From assembly GCF_004028235.1 (NCBI RefSeq), contig NZ_CP035037.1, positions 930,001-994,000 of the forward strand: a stretch of DNA of 64,000 nucleotides, written 5' to 3'. The notes under the pieces are model-generated. The model did no database searches. It saw nothing but the letters and a program-made list of their open reading frames with translations, and had not been told where the DNA came from. A program made the translations under genes and the position numbers. Positions 1-9,360 of this stretch are shown piece by piece; position 1 is the first letter of the stretch; the number at the start of each line of letters is the position of its first letter. Source of the DNA: Leucobacter muris (lineage in GTDB: Bacteria > Actinomycetota > Actinomycetes > Actinomycetales > Microbacteriaceae).

Positions 1-140
1 GGAAGGAGAAGGGGGGGGGGACTGGCCAGGAGGAGGGAAGGGCGACGTGGAAGCGGGGAAGGGCGGGGTGAGGGGCAGGGGCAGGAGGGGTGCGGGCGCA
101 GAGAGGAATGTCAGTGGTCGCGCCTAGACTGGATCCCACG
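1..140. other. Purine-rich upstream region of pcrA
   Basis: Strongly purine-biased on the plus strand, with a run of ten G at 11-20 and many GGAGG/GGGGAG tracts. No gene is supported here. An in-frame ATG at 108 with AGAGG only about one base upstream could be an alternative pcrA start. I see no convincing promoter. Confidence 0.5.
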
Positions 141-2732
141 ATGAGCGAGTTTGAACTTCTGGAGCCCGGTGCTCCGTTCGGTGGTCCTTCTGCGGGCGGC
201 GCGCCCGGCGAGGGCGGCGGCGACCCCCTGCTCGACGGGCTGAATCCCGCGCAGGAGCGCGCCGTGGTGTCGCGCGGGCCGGCACTGCTGATCGTGGCGG
301 GCGCCGGATCGGGCAAGACCCGCGTGCTCACCCACCGCATCGCCCACCTCATCCGCAACAAAGAGGCGTGGCCGAGCCAGATCCTCGCCATCACCTTCAC
401 CAACAAGGCGGCCGCCGAGATGCGCGAGCGCATCGAGGGGCTGCTGGGCGACGGCGCGCAGGGCATGTGGATCTCGACGTTCCACTCCGCGTGCGTGCGC
501 ATCCTGCGGCGCGAGGCCGAGCGCTTCGGCTACGTGTCGGGCTTCACCATCTACGACTCGGCCGACTCGCGCGCGCTGCTCAAGCGCATCATCAAAGAAC
601 TCGACGCCGATACGTACGGATTCACGCCCGCGAACGCCGGATCGAAGATATCGAAGCTCAAGAACGAGCTGAGCGACGCCGACGACTACGCGGCGACCAT
701 GAACGAGAACGACCCGCGCGACCGCCTCTTCGTCGAGATATTCAAGATGTACGAGCAGGAGCTGCGACGCGCCAACGCCTTCGACTTCGACGACCTCATC
801 GGGCAGACGGTGCAGCTCTTCCGCGCCCACCCCGACGTGGCGGCCGTCTACCAGCGGCGCTTCCGCCACATCCTCGTCGACGAGTACCAGGACACGAACC
901 ACGCGCAGTACTCCCTGATCCGCGAGCTCACGCGGGCCGTCGCGCCCGAGGAGGTCGACCGGCTCATGCCGCCCGCCCGAGAGCGCGAACTCGACGCGAG
1001 CGGCGGCATCCCGCCCGCCAGCCTCACCGTCGTCGGCGACAGCGATCAGTCGATCTACGCCTTCCGCGGGGCCGACATCCGCAACATCGTCGAGTTCGAG
1101 CGCGACTTCCGCGGCGCCGAGGTGGTGAAGCTCGAGCAGAACTACCGCTCCACGCAGAACATCCTCTCGGCCGCCAACGCCGTGATCGGCAACAACTTCG
1201 ACCGGCAGGAGAAGAACCTCTGGACCGCCGAGGGCGACGGCGCGAAGATCGTCGGGTTCACCGGCTACTCGCAGCACGACGAGGCCCGCTTCGTTGCAGA
1301 GGAGATCGAGGATCTGCACCGTGCAGGCACCGCCTACGGCGACATCGCGGTGTTCTACCGCACCAACTCGCAGACCCGCGCCCTTGAAGAACTGCTGATC
1401 CGATCCGCCATTCCGTACCGCGTGCTCGGCGGCACCAAGTTCTACGAGCGCGCTGAGATCAAAGACGCGATGGCCTACCTGACCAGCATCGCGAACCCCT
1501 ACGACCCCATCGCGTGGTCGCGCCTGCTGGGCGCCCCGAAGCGCGGCGTCGGGCCCATGGCCGAGGCGCACCTCGCCAACTTCCAGGAGGCGCAGGGCAT
1601 CTCCTTCCACGAGGCGATGCTGCGCGCCGACGAGGTCGGGGCGCTCGGCCCCAAGCTGCGCGGCACTGCGCGGCAGCTCGCCGAGCTGCTCACCCGGGCC
1701 GCGCGCATGGCGGTCGGCGGGGGCGCGACCGACGACTCCGCCGAAGAGGCGCAACCGGCGCCGGTCGGCGACGTGCTCAAGCTGATCCTCGACGAGACCG
1801 AGATGATCGAGAAGCTCCGGGCCAAGCGCGACCCGCAAGACGACGCGCGCGCCGAGAACCTTGAAGAGCTCATCGCGGTCGCCCGCGAGTTCGACGCCAA
1901 GCAGCCGGGCGCCGGCCTGCTCGCCTTCCTCACCGAGGTGAGCCTCGTCGCCGCAGCCGACGATCTCGACGACACCAGCGGCACCGTCTCGCTCATGACC
2001 ATGCACACCGCCAAGGGCCTCGAGTTCAAGGCCGTGTTCATCACCGGCGTCGAAGAGGGGCTGCTGCCGCACCAGATGTCGGTCGACGAGGTCGGCGGCA
2101 TCAGCGAGGAGCGGCGGCTCATGTACGTCGGCATCACGCGCGCCCGAGAGCAGCTGTACCTCACGCTCGCGTCGACCCGCGCCACCTTCGGCGACATCTC
2201 CGTCGCGATGCCCTCCCGCTTCCTGCAGGAGATCCCCGAGGGGCTCATCGACTGGCGGCAGTCTCCCGGCGAGGTCACCGGCCGCGGCGGCACCGAGTCG
2301 CGCGCGCTCAACGCGCCCCGGGGCTCGTCGTCGGGCTACGGAGCGGGCGGCCCGCGATCGCGCGGGCGCATCGACTCGTCGGTGTCGTTCGGCAGCTCGG
2401 GATCGCGCGGCGGTTCGGGAGCGGCGGCGGTCAGCGAGCCCGCCAGCGGCAACATGCAGTCGGCGCTCGAGAAGTGGCGCGAGCGCAAGCGGCAGGCCAA
2501 AGCGGCGCAGGCCGCGGGCGGCGGCTTCCCCAACATGATCGGCGGCGCGGCCCGCGACAACGGCGACCTCGAACTCGCTTCGGGCGATCGCATCCGCCAC
2601 GACGAGTACGGCGAGGGCCGCGTGACGAGCGTCACGGGCGTCGGTTCGAAGCGCATTGCCCACGTCGTGTTCGACGCGGTGGGGGAGCGCAAGCTGCTGG
2701 TCAAGCTCGCGCCCATCAGCAAAGTCGACTGA
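141..2732 (+). CDS. pcrA: ATP-dependent DNA helicase, UvrD/PcrA family
   Basis: Superfamily 1 helicase of 863 aa that unwinds DNA 3' to 5' with ATP in repair and replication-fork processing. The motifs occur in order: Walker A AGAGSGKT (about residues 53-60), TFTNKAAAEM (Ia), DEYQDTN (II), GDSDQSIYAFRGA (III), QNYRST (IV), TMHTAKGLEF (V) and YVGITRARE (VI). A Ser/Gly-rich linker leads to a C-terminal Tudor-like segment (GDRIRHDEYGEGRVTSV) of the kind that contacts RNA polymerase in PcrA/UvrD1. I chose ATG 141 because family similarity begins soon after it; GTG 90 and ATG 108 are in frame, and none has a strong ribosome binding site. The gene precedes sucCD as uvrD1 does in Mycobacterium tuberculosis. 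Function is secure; the start is less so. Confidence 0.95.
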   Translation: MSEFELLEPGAPFGGPSAGGAPGEGGGDPLLDGLNPAQERAVVSRGPALLIVAGAGSGKTRVLTHRIAHLIRNKEAWPSQILAITFTNKAAAEMRERIEGLLGDGAQGMWISTFHSACVRILRREAERFGYVSGFTIYDSADSRALLKRIIKELDADTYGFTPANAGSKISKLKNELSDADDYAATMNENDPRDRLFVEIFKMYEQELRRANAFDFDDLIGQTVQLFRAHPDVAAVYQRRFRHILVDEYQDTNHAQYSLIRELTRAVAPEEVDRLMPPARERELDASGGIPPASLTVVGDSDQSIYAFRGADIRNIVEFERDFRGAEVVKLEQNYRSTQNILSAANAVIGNNFDRQEKNLWTAEGDGAKIVGFTGYSQHDEARFVAEEIEDLHRAGTAYGDIAVFYRTNSQTRALEELLIRSAIPYRVLGGTKFYERAEIKDAMAYLTSIANPYDPIAWSRLLGAPKRGVGPMAEAHLANFQEAQGISFHEAMLRADEVGALGPKLRGTARQLAELLTRAARMAVGGGATDDSAEEAQPAPVGDVLKLILDETEMIEKLRAKRDPQDDARAENLEELIAVAREFDAKQPGAGLLAFLTEVSLVAAADDLDDTSGTVSLMTMHTAKGLEFKAVFITGVEEGLLPHQMSVDEVGGISEERRLMYVGITRAREQLYLTLASTRATFGDISVAMPSRFLQEIPEGLIDWRQSPGEVTGRGGTESRALNAPRGSSSGYGAGGPRSRGRIDSSVSFGSSGSRGGSGAAAVSEPASGNMQSALEKWRERKRQAKAAQAAGGGFPNMIGGAARDNGDLELASGDRIRHDEYGEGRVTSVTGVGSKRIAHVVFDAVGERKLLVKLAPISKVD

Positions 2733-2931
2733 TCGCGGTTCTCCGGGAGCCGGTCGGCGGCCCGGGGGGCGACGCGTCATCCGAGATACGGTGCATCCCG
2801 TGGCGGCTCCGTGTCGGGACCGTGTCCCGCAGCGACTCCGTGTCCCGCAGCGGGCCGAGGGCCAACCGGGTCGAGGGTCGGCGCCGTCGACCAGTGCCGG
2901 CGCCGTCGAGCGGTGACGGCGACTGCGCGCC
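2733..2931. repeat. Convergent intergenic region with short direct repeats
   Basis: Lies between the convergent pcrA and tetR genes. CGTGTCCCGCAGCG occurs twice (2821-2834 and 2839-2852), with a related CCGTGTCGGG just before. GGCGCCGTCGA also recurs at about 2880-2910. No gene or clear hairpin terminator is visible; the repeats may fold weakly and end transcription. Confidence 0.4.
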
Positions 2932-3561
2932 TCACCCGATGAGGATGCGGTACTCCTGCATCATGCGCTCGAGATCCTGCTCGTCCGCGGCGATGTCGCC
3001 CTCGCCCTGCATCCATTCCCCGAGCTGCGCGCTGATCACGCCGTGCGCGAGCGAGGCCGCGAGTGTGGCCTCCCGCACGGGGGAGTCGAGCTTGGCATGC
3101 TCGGGATGGGCGAAGAGCCAGGCCGCGGCGGTGCCCGTGAGCTGGTGCGCGGACTCCATCAGCGTGACGAGCGCCATGCGGCCGGCCTCGGGTTGCTCGG
3201 CGATGAGCTGCGCGCGCAGGCGGGCCACCTCGGTGTTGACGTTGTTGTGGCCGATCGCCGCGAAGACGAGGCGCAGAATGCCGAGAGTGAGGTTCTCGGG
3301 GCAGCTGTCGAGTACCACGAACGCATCGTCGCCCTCGGGGATGCTGATCGCGCGCCCCACGATCGCGTAGTCGCGGCCGGCGAAGTAGTTGAAGAACGTG
3401 CTGCGCGAGATATCGGCCATCTCGCAGATCGCCTCGACCGTCACGTGCTCGACGCCGTGCTCGAGAGCCAGTTTCACGGCCGATGTCTCGATGGCGTTCT
3501 CGGTCGCCCGGCGCTTTCGCGCTCGCAGCCCCTCGCGTCTCGGGGTCTCGGCCTGTTCCAC
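2932..3561 (-). CDS. TetR/AcrR-family transcriptional regulator
   Basis: About 209 aa. An N-terminal TetR helix-turn-helix is clear: VTVEAICEMADISRSTFFNYF, roughly residues 30-52, followed by an all-helical ligand domain without recognisable signatures. I place the start at GTG 3561, which has GGAGG five bases upstream. The frame stays open to 3714, but that extension is low-complexity and overlaps a promoter-like stretch. The gene points away from the diguanylate cyclase pair at 3787, so it could regulate that pair and itself across the 225-bp gap. Ligand and target are unknown. Confidence 0.85.
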   Translation of the reverse strand: MEQAETPRREGLRARKRRATENAIETSAVKLALEHGVEHVTVEAICEMADISRSTFFNYFAGRDYAIVGRAISIPEGDDAFVVLDSCPENLTLGILRLVFAAIGHNNVNTEVARLRAQLIAEQPEAGRMALVTLMESAHQLTGTAAAWLFAHPEHAKLDSPVREATLAASLAHGVISAQLGEWMQGEGDIAADEQDLERMMQEYRILIG

Positions 3562-3786
3562 GTCCACCTCCGTTATCACCCGCCGCCGGAGAGGTCTGGC
3601 GCCTTGCGGCGCAGAGACCCCCGCTGGCTGCAGCTCCCTCAGCATACCGGCCGAGGCTGGGAGCCCCGTGGCCGAGAGGGTGAAGCGCAGGGTGAAGTCA
3701 GGGGGGCTCCACAAGGATGCGTGTGTACCCTGTCAGAAACCGTCAGGGCGGCGAACGGTGAGGGGAAACGCGGGGAAGGGGGAGCC

Positions 3787-4764
3787 ATGGGGCGGTTGGC
3801 TGCGCTCATTCGGCGGCAGGACGCCCACTCCCTGTACCTCGCCTCAGCGGCGTTTCTGCTCGGCCTCACGCTGCTGGTCGACGTGGTGTTCCACAAAGAC
3901 ATGATCAACCCGCCCCTCACCTGGGCGCTGCTGATGTTCTGCGTGGTGGGCGGGTGCGTGGTGATCGCCTTCGGCAGGCAGGTGCCCCGCTGGATCGGCA
4001 TCCTGAGCGTGCTGATCTTCATCGTCGCCGAGACCTACTACCTCAGCCTCCCCGATGATCCGCAGTCGGTCATCTCGTCGGTGCAGCAGCTGCCGGTGGT
4101 CGCGTTCTACCTGGGGTGGTTCGTGCGGCCGCGGCTCGCGGTAGCGTTGATCGTCGTCTGCCTCCTGGTCTTCGGTGCGACGATGTGGACGAACCCGCTG
4201 CTCTGGGCCGACGGCATCATCGGCGCCCTGGTCGGCGTGCACGCCCTGCTGGCGCTGCTCTTCTGCTTCGGGGCGGGCATGTACCTGTGGCGCCGGCAGG
4301 CCCACGCCGCGACGATCGATCCGCTGACGGGGGCCTACCACCGGCAGGCGCTGGTGGACCGGGTGGCGCAGCGGCTGCAGCGCAGGTCGACGCGACGGGA
4401 TCCGTTCTGCCTCGTGCTCATCGACTTCGACGACTTCAAGCATCTCAACGACAGCAGGGGTCATGCCGCCGGCGATGCGGCGCTGTTCGACACGACCGCC
4501 GTGTGGCGCGATGAGTTGCGGACGGGCGACGTGATCGGCCGGATCGGCGGCGACGAGTTCGCGCTGCTGCTGCCGCACGTGAAGGTCGAGGGAGCCCGCG
4601 CCATCGTGGAGCGCTTGAAGAGGGCTTCGCCCTACCCGTGGTCGGCGGGGATCTCGCAGTCGGGGATCGGAGACACCCCCGATTCGATGCTCGCACGCGC
4701 GGACCGGGGGCTGTACCGCGAGAAGCTGGCGCGGCCGGGGCGGCGGGTGCGAAGCGATGGATAG
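3787..4764 (+). CDS. Membrane diguanylate cyclase (GGDEF), I-site intact
   Basis: 325 aa. Roughly residues 1-175 form about six hydrophobic segments (an integral membrane sensor without a named domain). The rest is a GGDEF domain beginning DPLTGAYHR, with the metal-binding segment IDFDDFKHLND and an intact GGDEF active site near residue 255. An RTGD motif lies exactly five residues before GGDEF, which matches the inhibitory c-di-GMP site RxxD. The enzyme should make c-di-GMP from two GTP at the membrane, with product inhibition. The start is ATG 3787, preceded by GGGGGAG. It overlaps the next cyclase gene by 8 nt, so translation is probably coupled. There is no EAL or HD-GYP phosphodiesterase nearby. 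Confidence 0.9.
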   Translation: MGRLAALIRRQDAHSLYLASAAFLLGLTLLVDVVFHKDMINPPLTWALLMFCVVGGCVVIAFGRQVPRWIGILSVLIFIVAETYYLSLPDDPQSVISSVQQLPVVAFYLGWFVRPRLAVALIVVCLLVFGATMWTNPLLWADGIIGALVGVHALLALLFCFGAGMYLWRRQAHAATIDPLTGAYHRQALVDRVAQRLQRRSTRRDPFCLVLIDFDDFKHLNDSRGHAAGDAALFDTTAVWRDELRTGDVIGRIGGDEFALLLPHVKVEGARAIVERLKRASPYPWSAGISQSGIGDTPDSMLARADRGLYREKLARPGRRVRSDG

Positions 4765-5782
4765 GCTGCTGACCGATGCGGTGGCGGGGGACCTGGAACG
4801 CGCGCGGGCGCTGCTGCGTCGCTTCGTGCGATGGCAGACGCCGTTCTCGACGGTGAGCGCGCTGATCCCGCTGATGCTCGTGGTCGTGTTCGCCTCCGAT
4901 CTGCTGATCGGGCATCCGCACATCGAGCGGCGCATGGTGGTGGTCTGGCTGATCGTGTACCTCGTGCTGACGGTGATCCCCCTCGTGCTCGGCAGACGCT
5001 ACCCGCTGTGGGCCGGTCTCGTCGTGGTCGCGGGGATGGAGGCCTGGTCGAGCTACTTCATGCTGTTCTCCCGCCACAGCCATACCGAGATCAACGCGCT
5101 GCTCGAGTTGCCGCTCGTGGCGCTGTACGTGGCGTGGTTCTATCCGACCGTCATCGCGTGGACGTTCATCGTGCTGAGCATGGCGAGGGTGTGGAGCACG
5201 CTGATCTGGCATCCGGAGATGGGCAGCGGGATCGGGTCACCGGTCATCATGATCGGCTATGCGGTGATCATCATGCTGTTCTGCTTCGAGGGGGCCCGCG
5301 CGGTGCGGCGTCAGCTCTTCGCGCAGGCGAACACCGATCCGTTGACGGGGGCGCTGAACCGCCGCGGGCTCGCCGAGGCGGGCCCGCGCGCGGTGCGGCG
5401 GGCCCGGCGCACCGAGGAGCCGCTGGCGGTCGCGGTGGTCGACTTCGACAACTTCAAGCGGGTGAACGACGCCGGGGGCCACGCCGCCGGCGACGCCGCC
5501 CTGCGCGAGTCGGCGCGCGGGTGGTCGGCGATGGTCGGTATGCGCGGCAGCGCGGGCCGTGGCGGCGGGTTCGTGGTGCGGCTCGGGGGCGATGAGTTCG
5601 CGCTCGTGGCGCGAACCGGCGCGGCGGAGCTCGAGGAGAGGCTGCACCGTGCGCACGAGGAGTCGTCGTTCTCCTGGTCGTGGGGAGTGGTGGCGGTGCA
5701 GACCGGCGAGGAACTGGACGATGCGATCGCGCGAGCCGACGGCGAGCTCTACCGCGGCCGCGGCGCCGGGCTCTCGCGCTGA
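4757..5782 (+). CDS. Membrane diguanylate cyclase (GGDEF), I-site degenerate
   Basis: 341 aa, with the same layout as the upstream protein: a short cytosolic N-terminus, about six membrane segments (roughly 35-195), then a GGDEF domain starting DPLTGALNR with VDFDNFKRVND and an intact GGDEF. At the position where the first protein has RxxD, this one has RGGG after a Gly/Arg-rich insertion (MRGSAGRGGG). Product inhibition is therefore probably lost. Both architecture and position suggest tandem duplication and divergence. ATG 4757 lies inside the end of the preceding gene. The reaction is inferred from the intact active site; the sensed signal is unknown. Confidence 0.9.
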   Translation: MDRLLTDAVAGDLERARALLRRFVRWQTPFSTVSALIPLMLVVVFASDLLIGHPHIERRMVVVWLIVYLVLTVIPLVLGRRYPLWAGLVVVAGMEAWSSYFMLFSRHSHTEINALLELPLVALYVAWFYPTVIAWTFIVLSMARVWSTLIWHPEMGSGIGSPVIMIGYAVIIMLFCFEGARAVRRQLFAQANTDPLTGALNRRGLAEAGPRAVRRARRTEEPLAVAVVDFDNFKRVNDAGGHAAGDAALRESARGWSAMVGMRGSAGRGGGFVVRLGGDEFALVARTGAAELEERLHRAHEESSFSWSWGVVAVQTGEELDDAIARADGELYRGRGAGLSR

Positions 5783-5840
5783 GCCCGCGGGCCGGGATGC
5801 GTCCATGTCGCGGTGATAGACTCTGCGACTGGTCGACTTA

Positions 5841-5854
5841 TCTCGACGTCGAGA
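5841..5854. promoter_or_regulatory. Palindromic operator candidate upstream of sucCD
   Basis: TCTCGACGTCGAGA is a perfect 14-bp palindrome 46 bp before the sucC start. It lies among promoter-like hexamers (TAGACT at about 5817, TAAGAC at about 5876). The regulator is unknown. The site lies where a repressor of sucCD transcription would act. Confidence 0.5.
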
Positions 5855-5900
5855 CATTTTTCTGCCTCGGACACCTAAGACTCCAAGCAAAGGACAGTAC

Positions 5901-7067
5901 GTGGATCTGTACGAGTACCAGGCACGAGACCTTTTCGAGCGATACGGGGTGCCGGTGCTTGCCGGCGTCATCGCGGATACGCCGGAGGAGGCGCGCGCCG
6001 CGGCCGAGAAGCTCGGCGGCGTGGTCGTGGTCAAGGCTCAGGTGAAGACCGGCGGTCGCGGCAAGGCCGGCGGCGTGAAGGTCGCCAAGAACCCCGACGA
6101 GGCGTTCGAGGCGGCGCAGTCCATCCTCGGTCTCGACATCAAGGGGCACGTGGTGAAGCGCGTGATGGTCGCCGCCGGAGCCGATATCAAGCAGGAGTTC
6201 TACTTCTCCGTGCTGCTGGATCGCGCCAACCGCTCGTACCTCTCGCTGTGCTCGGTCGAGGGCGGCATGGAGATCGAGCAGCTGGCGGTCGAGAAGCCGG
6301 AGGCGCTCGCGCGCATCGAGGTCGACCCGATCGTCGGTATCGACGCCGCGAAGGCCGAGGAGATCGCCCGCGCCGCGAAGTTCCCCGAGGAGCTCGTCGG
6401 CAAGGTCGTTCCCGTCTTCCAGAAGCTGTACGAGGTGTACTCGGGTGAGGACGCCACCCTGGTCGAGGTGAACCCGCTGGTGCTCACCGGTGGGGGCGAG
6501 ATCATCGCGCTCGACGGCAAGGTGTCGCTCGACGCGAACGCCGATTTCCGCCACCCCGAGCACGAGGCGCTCGAGGACAAGGCGGCCGAGGATCCGCTGG
6601 AGGCGAAGGCCAAGGCCCAGGATCTCAACTACGTGAAGCTCGACGGCGAGGTCGGCGTGATCGGCAACGGCGCGGGCCTCGTGATGTCGACGCTCGACGT
6701 GGTCGCCTACGCGGGTGAGAACCACGGCGGTGTGAAGCCCGCCAACTTCCTGGACATCGGCGGCGGCGCCTCGGCCGAGGTGATGGCGGCCGGCCTCGAC
6801 GTGATCCTCGGCGATCCGCAGGTGAAGTCGGTCTTCGTCAACGTCTTCGGCGGCATCACCGCGTGCGACGCGGTGGCCAACGGCATCGTGGGCGCGCTGC
6901 AGAAGCTGGGCGACTCGGCCAACAAGCCGCTCGTCGTGCGGCTCGACGGCAACAACGTCGAGGAGGGGCGCCGCATCCTCGAAGACGCCGCGCACCCGCT
7001 GGTCACGCTGGCCGCCACCATGGACGAGGGCGCCGACAAGGCCGCCGAGCTGGCGAACGCCCGCTGA
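5901..7067 (+). CDS. sucC: Succinyl-CoA synthetase (ADP/GDP-forming), beta subunit
   Basis: 388 aa, the usual length for SucC. With SucD it interconverts succinyl-CoA and succinate plus CoA with substrate-level phosphorylation in the TCA cycle. The N-terminal ATP-grasp domain opens with the family signature [12 protein letters not shown] and carries [19 protein letters not shown]. The C-terminal ligase half includes LDIGGGA and [10 protein letters not shown]. The start is GTG 5901 with AAAGGA six bases upstream. The gap to sucD is 42 nt, so the two form one transcript. With kgd at 44.7-48.4 kb the window covers 2-oxoglutarate to succinate. Confidence 0.97.
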   Translation: MDLYEYQARDLFERYGVPVLAGVIADTPEEARAAAEKLGGVVVVKAQVKTGGRGKAGGVKVAKNPDEAFEAAQSILGLDIKGHVVKRVMVAAGADIKQEFYFSVLLDRANRSYLSLCSVEGGMEIEQLAVEKPEALARIEVDPIVGIDAAKAEEIARAAKFPEELVGKVVPVFQKLYEVYSGEDATLVEVNPLVLTGGGEIIALDGKVSLDANADFRHPEHEALEDKAAEDPLEAKAKAQDLNYVKLDGEVGVIGNGAGLVMSTLDVVAYAGENHGGVKPANFLDIGGGASAEVMAAGLDVILGDPQVKSVFVNVFGGITACDAVANGIVGALQKLGDSANKPLVVRLDGNNVEEGRRILEDAAHPLVTLAATMDEGADKAAELANAR

Positions 7068-7109
7068 TCCGCTCCGAGACTGCACTGACGCTAGGAAAGA
7101 AGTAACACC

Positions 7110-8012
7110 ATGTCGATCTTCCTGAACAAGGATTCCAAGGTCATCGTCCAGGGCATCACGGGCGGCGAGGGCACCAAGCACACCGCGCGCATGCTCGCGT
7201 CGGGCACCGACATCGTCGGCGGGGTGAACGCGCGCAAGGCCGGCACCACGGTGACGCACACCGACCAGCACGGCGCCACCGTCGAACTGCCCGTATTCGC
7301 CACCGTCGCGGAGGCCATGGAGAAGACGGGGGCCGACGTGTCGGTCGCCTTCGTGCCCCCGGCCTTCACCAAGGACGCCGCCGTCGAGGCCATCGACGCG
7401 GGCATCGGCCTGCTGGTGATCATCACCGAGGGTGTGCCCGTCAAGGACTCGGCCGAGCTGTGGGCTCACGCCAAGGCCACCGGGAACAAGACCCGGATCA
7501 TCGGCCCGAACTGCCCCGGCATCATCACGCCCGACGAGGCGCTCGCCGGCATCACGCCCGCGACGATCACGGGCAAGGGCCCCATCGGCCTCGTCTCGAA
7601 GTCGGGCACCCTGACCTACCAGATGATGTACGAGCTGCGCGATCTGGGCTTCTCGACCGCCATCGGCATCGGCGGAGACCCCGTCATCGGCACGACGCAC
7701 ATCGACGCTCTCGAGGCGTTCGAGGCCGATCCGGAGACGAAGGCGATCGTGATGATCGGCGAGATCGGCGGCGACGCCGAGGAGCGCGCGGCCGAGTTCA
7801 TCAAGGCCAACGTGACGAAGCCGGTCGTCGGCTACGTCGCGGGCTTCACCGCGCCGGAGGGCAAGACCATGGGCCACGCCGGCGCCATCGTGTCCGGCTC
7901 GGCCGGTACCGCCCAGGCGAAGAAGGAGGCTCTCGAGGCCGCCGGCGTGAAGGTGGGCAAGACCCCCACCGAGACCGCCGAGCTGCTGCGGCAGGTGTTC
8001 AACGCGCTGTAA
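7110..8012 (+). CDS. sucD: Succinyl-CoA synthetase, alpha subunit
   Basis: 300 aa, typical for SucD. It binds CoA and carries the phosphohistidine. The CoA-binding Rossmann domain begins [15 protein letters not shown], followed by [12 protein letters not shown] and SKSGTLTYQ. The phosphorylated histidine is in GHAGAIVSG near residue 255. The start ATG 7110 is preceded by AGGAAAG. It is the last gene of the operon, and a strong hairpin follows 14 nt after the stop. Confidence 0.97.
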   Translation: MSIFLNKDSKVIVQGITGGEGTKHTARMLASGTDIVGGVNARKAGTTVTHTDQHGATVELPVFATVAEAMEKTGADVSVAFVPPAFTKDAAVEAIDAGIGLLVIITEGVPVKDSAELWAHAKATGNKTRIIGPNCPGIITPDEALAGITPATITGKGPIGLVSKSGTLTYQMMYELRDLGFSTAIGIGGDPVIGTTHIDALEAFEADPETKAIVMIGEIGGDAEERAAEFIKANVTKPVVGYVAGFTAPEGKTMGHAGAIVSGSAGTAQAKKEALEAAGVKVGKTPTETAELLRQVFNAL

Positions 8013-8026
8013 CCGCGTCGATCTGC

Positions 8027-8065
8027 GAGGCTCCCATCCCCGATCCGGTCGGGGATGGGAGCCTC
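8027..8065 (+). terminator. Hairpin terminator after sucD
   Basis: Perfect 17-bp GC-rich stem (8027-8043 with 8049-8065) around a 5-nt loop (TCCGG). There is no U-tract, as is common for actinobacterial terminators. Confidence 0.85.
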
Positions 8066-8233
8066 GTGCGTTGCGGGCGACTGCGAAGCGAGTCGGTGCC
8101 GGTCGCCGCGGCTCGGCACCGAGAGGCGAATTTCGCAGGTGCATTCGCGGATCCGCATGCGAAAGCCGCCTTTCGAAGAGGAAGCGGATGGAGGTGCACT
8201 GATCCGCCCGCGGGAGACGCAGCCGGCGGATCC

Positions 8234-9250
8234 TCAGCCCCGCGGGCGGTCGAACGCCTCGCGAAGCGCGGGCTCGAGCTCGGGGTAGGCGAACGCGAAG
8301 CCGGCCTCCGCGAGTCGCTGCGGCAGCACCCACCGGCTCTTGAGCACGAGCTCGGTCTCCGTGCGGATCCCGATCGCGCCGATCTCCAGCGCCCAGCGGG
8401 GCGTCGGGGGCCCGAATCGCACGCCGAGCACGCGTCGTACCGTCGCCATGAACTCCCGATTGTCGACGGGGTGCGGGGAGCTCGCATTGATCGGGCCGTC
8501 GAGTTCGGGGTGCCGTTCGAGAAAGTCGATGACCCGCGCCACGTCCTCGATGTGCACCCAGCTGAACCTCTGCCGGACGCGGCCCGCGCCGCGCGCGTGA
8601 GCGGTGCCGGCGGCTCGGCGGGCGCGGCTCACCGGCCACGGTCCGTCGTGCTGCGGGCCGCCCAGACCGAGCCGGGCGAGGCGCCGCAGCGGACCCAGCA
8701 CACCGCCGTGCCCGAGCACGATGGCGCTGCGCAGCGCCACTCTGCGCGTGCCGGGCAGCTCGTCGCGGAAGAGCGCGCGCTCCCACGTCTTCGCGACGTC
8801 CACGGAGAAGCCCGCGCCGATCTCGCCGTCCCGTTCGGTCATCGGCCGGTCCTCGGCATGGCGGTAGACGGTCGCGGTCGCGGCGTTGACCCACAGCGGC
8901 GGGGGCGCCGCCGCGCGGGCGACGGCGCGCGACAGCTCCGCGGTGGTCTCGAGGCGGGAGCGGAAGATCTCGGCCCGGTTGGCGGGGGTGTATCGGCAGT
9001 TCACGCTCTTCCCCGCGAGCCCCACCACGAGGGCTGCGCCGTCGACGGCGGCGGCGATTCCTCGCTCGTCTCCCCAGTGCAGATCAGATCCGGAGCGCCC
9101 GATCGTCACGACCTCGCGGCCCTCGCCGCGGGAGCGGTCGGCGAGGTACCGTCCCATGAAGCCCCCGGCGCCGCCGATGACGACGCGGCCGCGGTCGGGT
9201 TCGGGATCGCGGTCGGAGTCGGGTCCGGGGGCGTTCGCGTGCGCGGTCAT
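8234..9250 (-). CDS. TIGR01777-type SDR epimerase (YfcH-like)
   Basis: 338 aa, an atypical short-chain dehydrogenase of the NAD-dependent epimerase superfamily. The dinucleotide-binding motif GGAGGFMGRYLA is near residue 26, and the family segments NAATATVYR and RFSWVHIEDVARVI follow. A C-terminal DUF1731-like tail (PTPRWALEIGAIGIRTE) identifies the YfcH group. It is about 35 residues longer than usual because of a charged N-terminal extension and an Arg/Ala-rich insertion (about residues 208-230) before RFSW. The substrate of this family is not established. ATG 9250 has a TAGGCT -10 box six bases upstream, so the mRNA is probably leaderless. Confidence 0.85.
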   Translation of the reverse strand: MTAHANAPGPDSDRDPEPDRGRVVIGGAGGFMGRYLADRSRGEGREVVTIGRSGSDLHWGDERGIAAAVDGAALVVGLAGKSVNCRYTPANRAEIFRSRLETTAELSRAVARAAAPPPLWVNAATATVYRHAEDRPMTERDGEIGAGFSVDVAKTWERALFRDELPGTRRVALRSAIVLGHGGVLGPLRRLARLGLGGPQHDGPWPVSRARRAAGTAHARGAGRVRQRFSWVHIEDVARVIDFLERHPELDGPINASSPHPVDNREFMATVRRVLGVRFGPPTPRWALEIGAIGIRTETELVLKSRWVLPQRLAEAGFAFAYPELEPALREAFDRPRG

Positions 9251-9360
9251 GCGGCCAGCCTACGAGGCGGCGACGCGGCGCGCGGCCCGCGCGCCGGAAT
9301 CGTGCTCCGGCTCGGGCGTCGCGGTGAGAAGCGCGCCCCGCGCTCACTACACTGGACCGC
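9251..9360. promoter_or_regulatory. Divergent leaderless promoters
   Basis: Minus strand: TAGGCT (9257-9262 complement), six bases before ATG 9250. Plus strand: TACACT (9348-9353), seven bases before ATG 9361. In each case transcription would begin at or next to the start codon, and neither gene has a Shine-Dalgarno sequence. Confidence 0.65.

Noticed and set aside
111..2780. Long minus-strand open frame opposite pcrA
   Set aside because: It is a product of GC-rich codon structure. The translation is Arg/Ala/Val-rich without domains, and pcrA on the plus strand has all helicase motifs.
3043..3786. N-terminal extension of the first diguanylate cyclase
   Set aside because: It would overlap the tetR gene and reads as low-complexity. 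ATG 3787 has a strong ribosome binding site and starts a membrane domain.
5838..8894. 1018-codon minus-strand frame opposite sucC and sucD
   Set aside because: It has no start context or domains and crosses the sucD terminator. It is the shadow of two certain genes.
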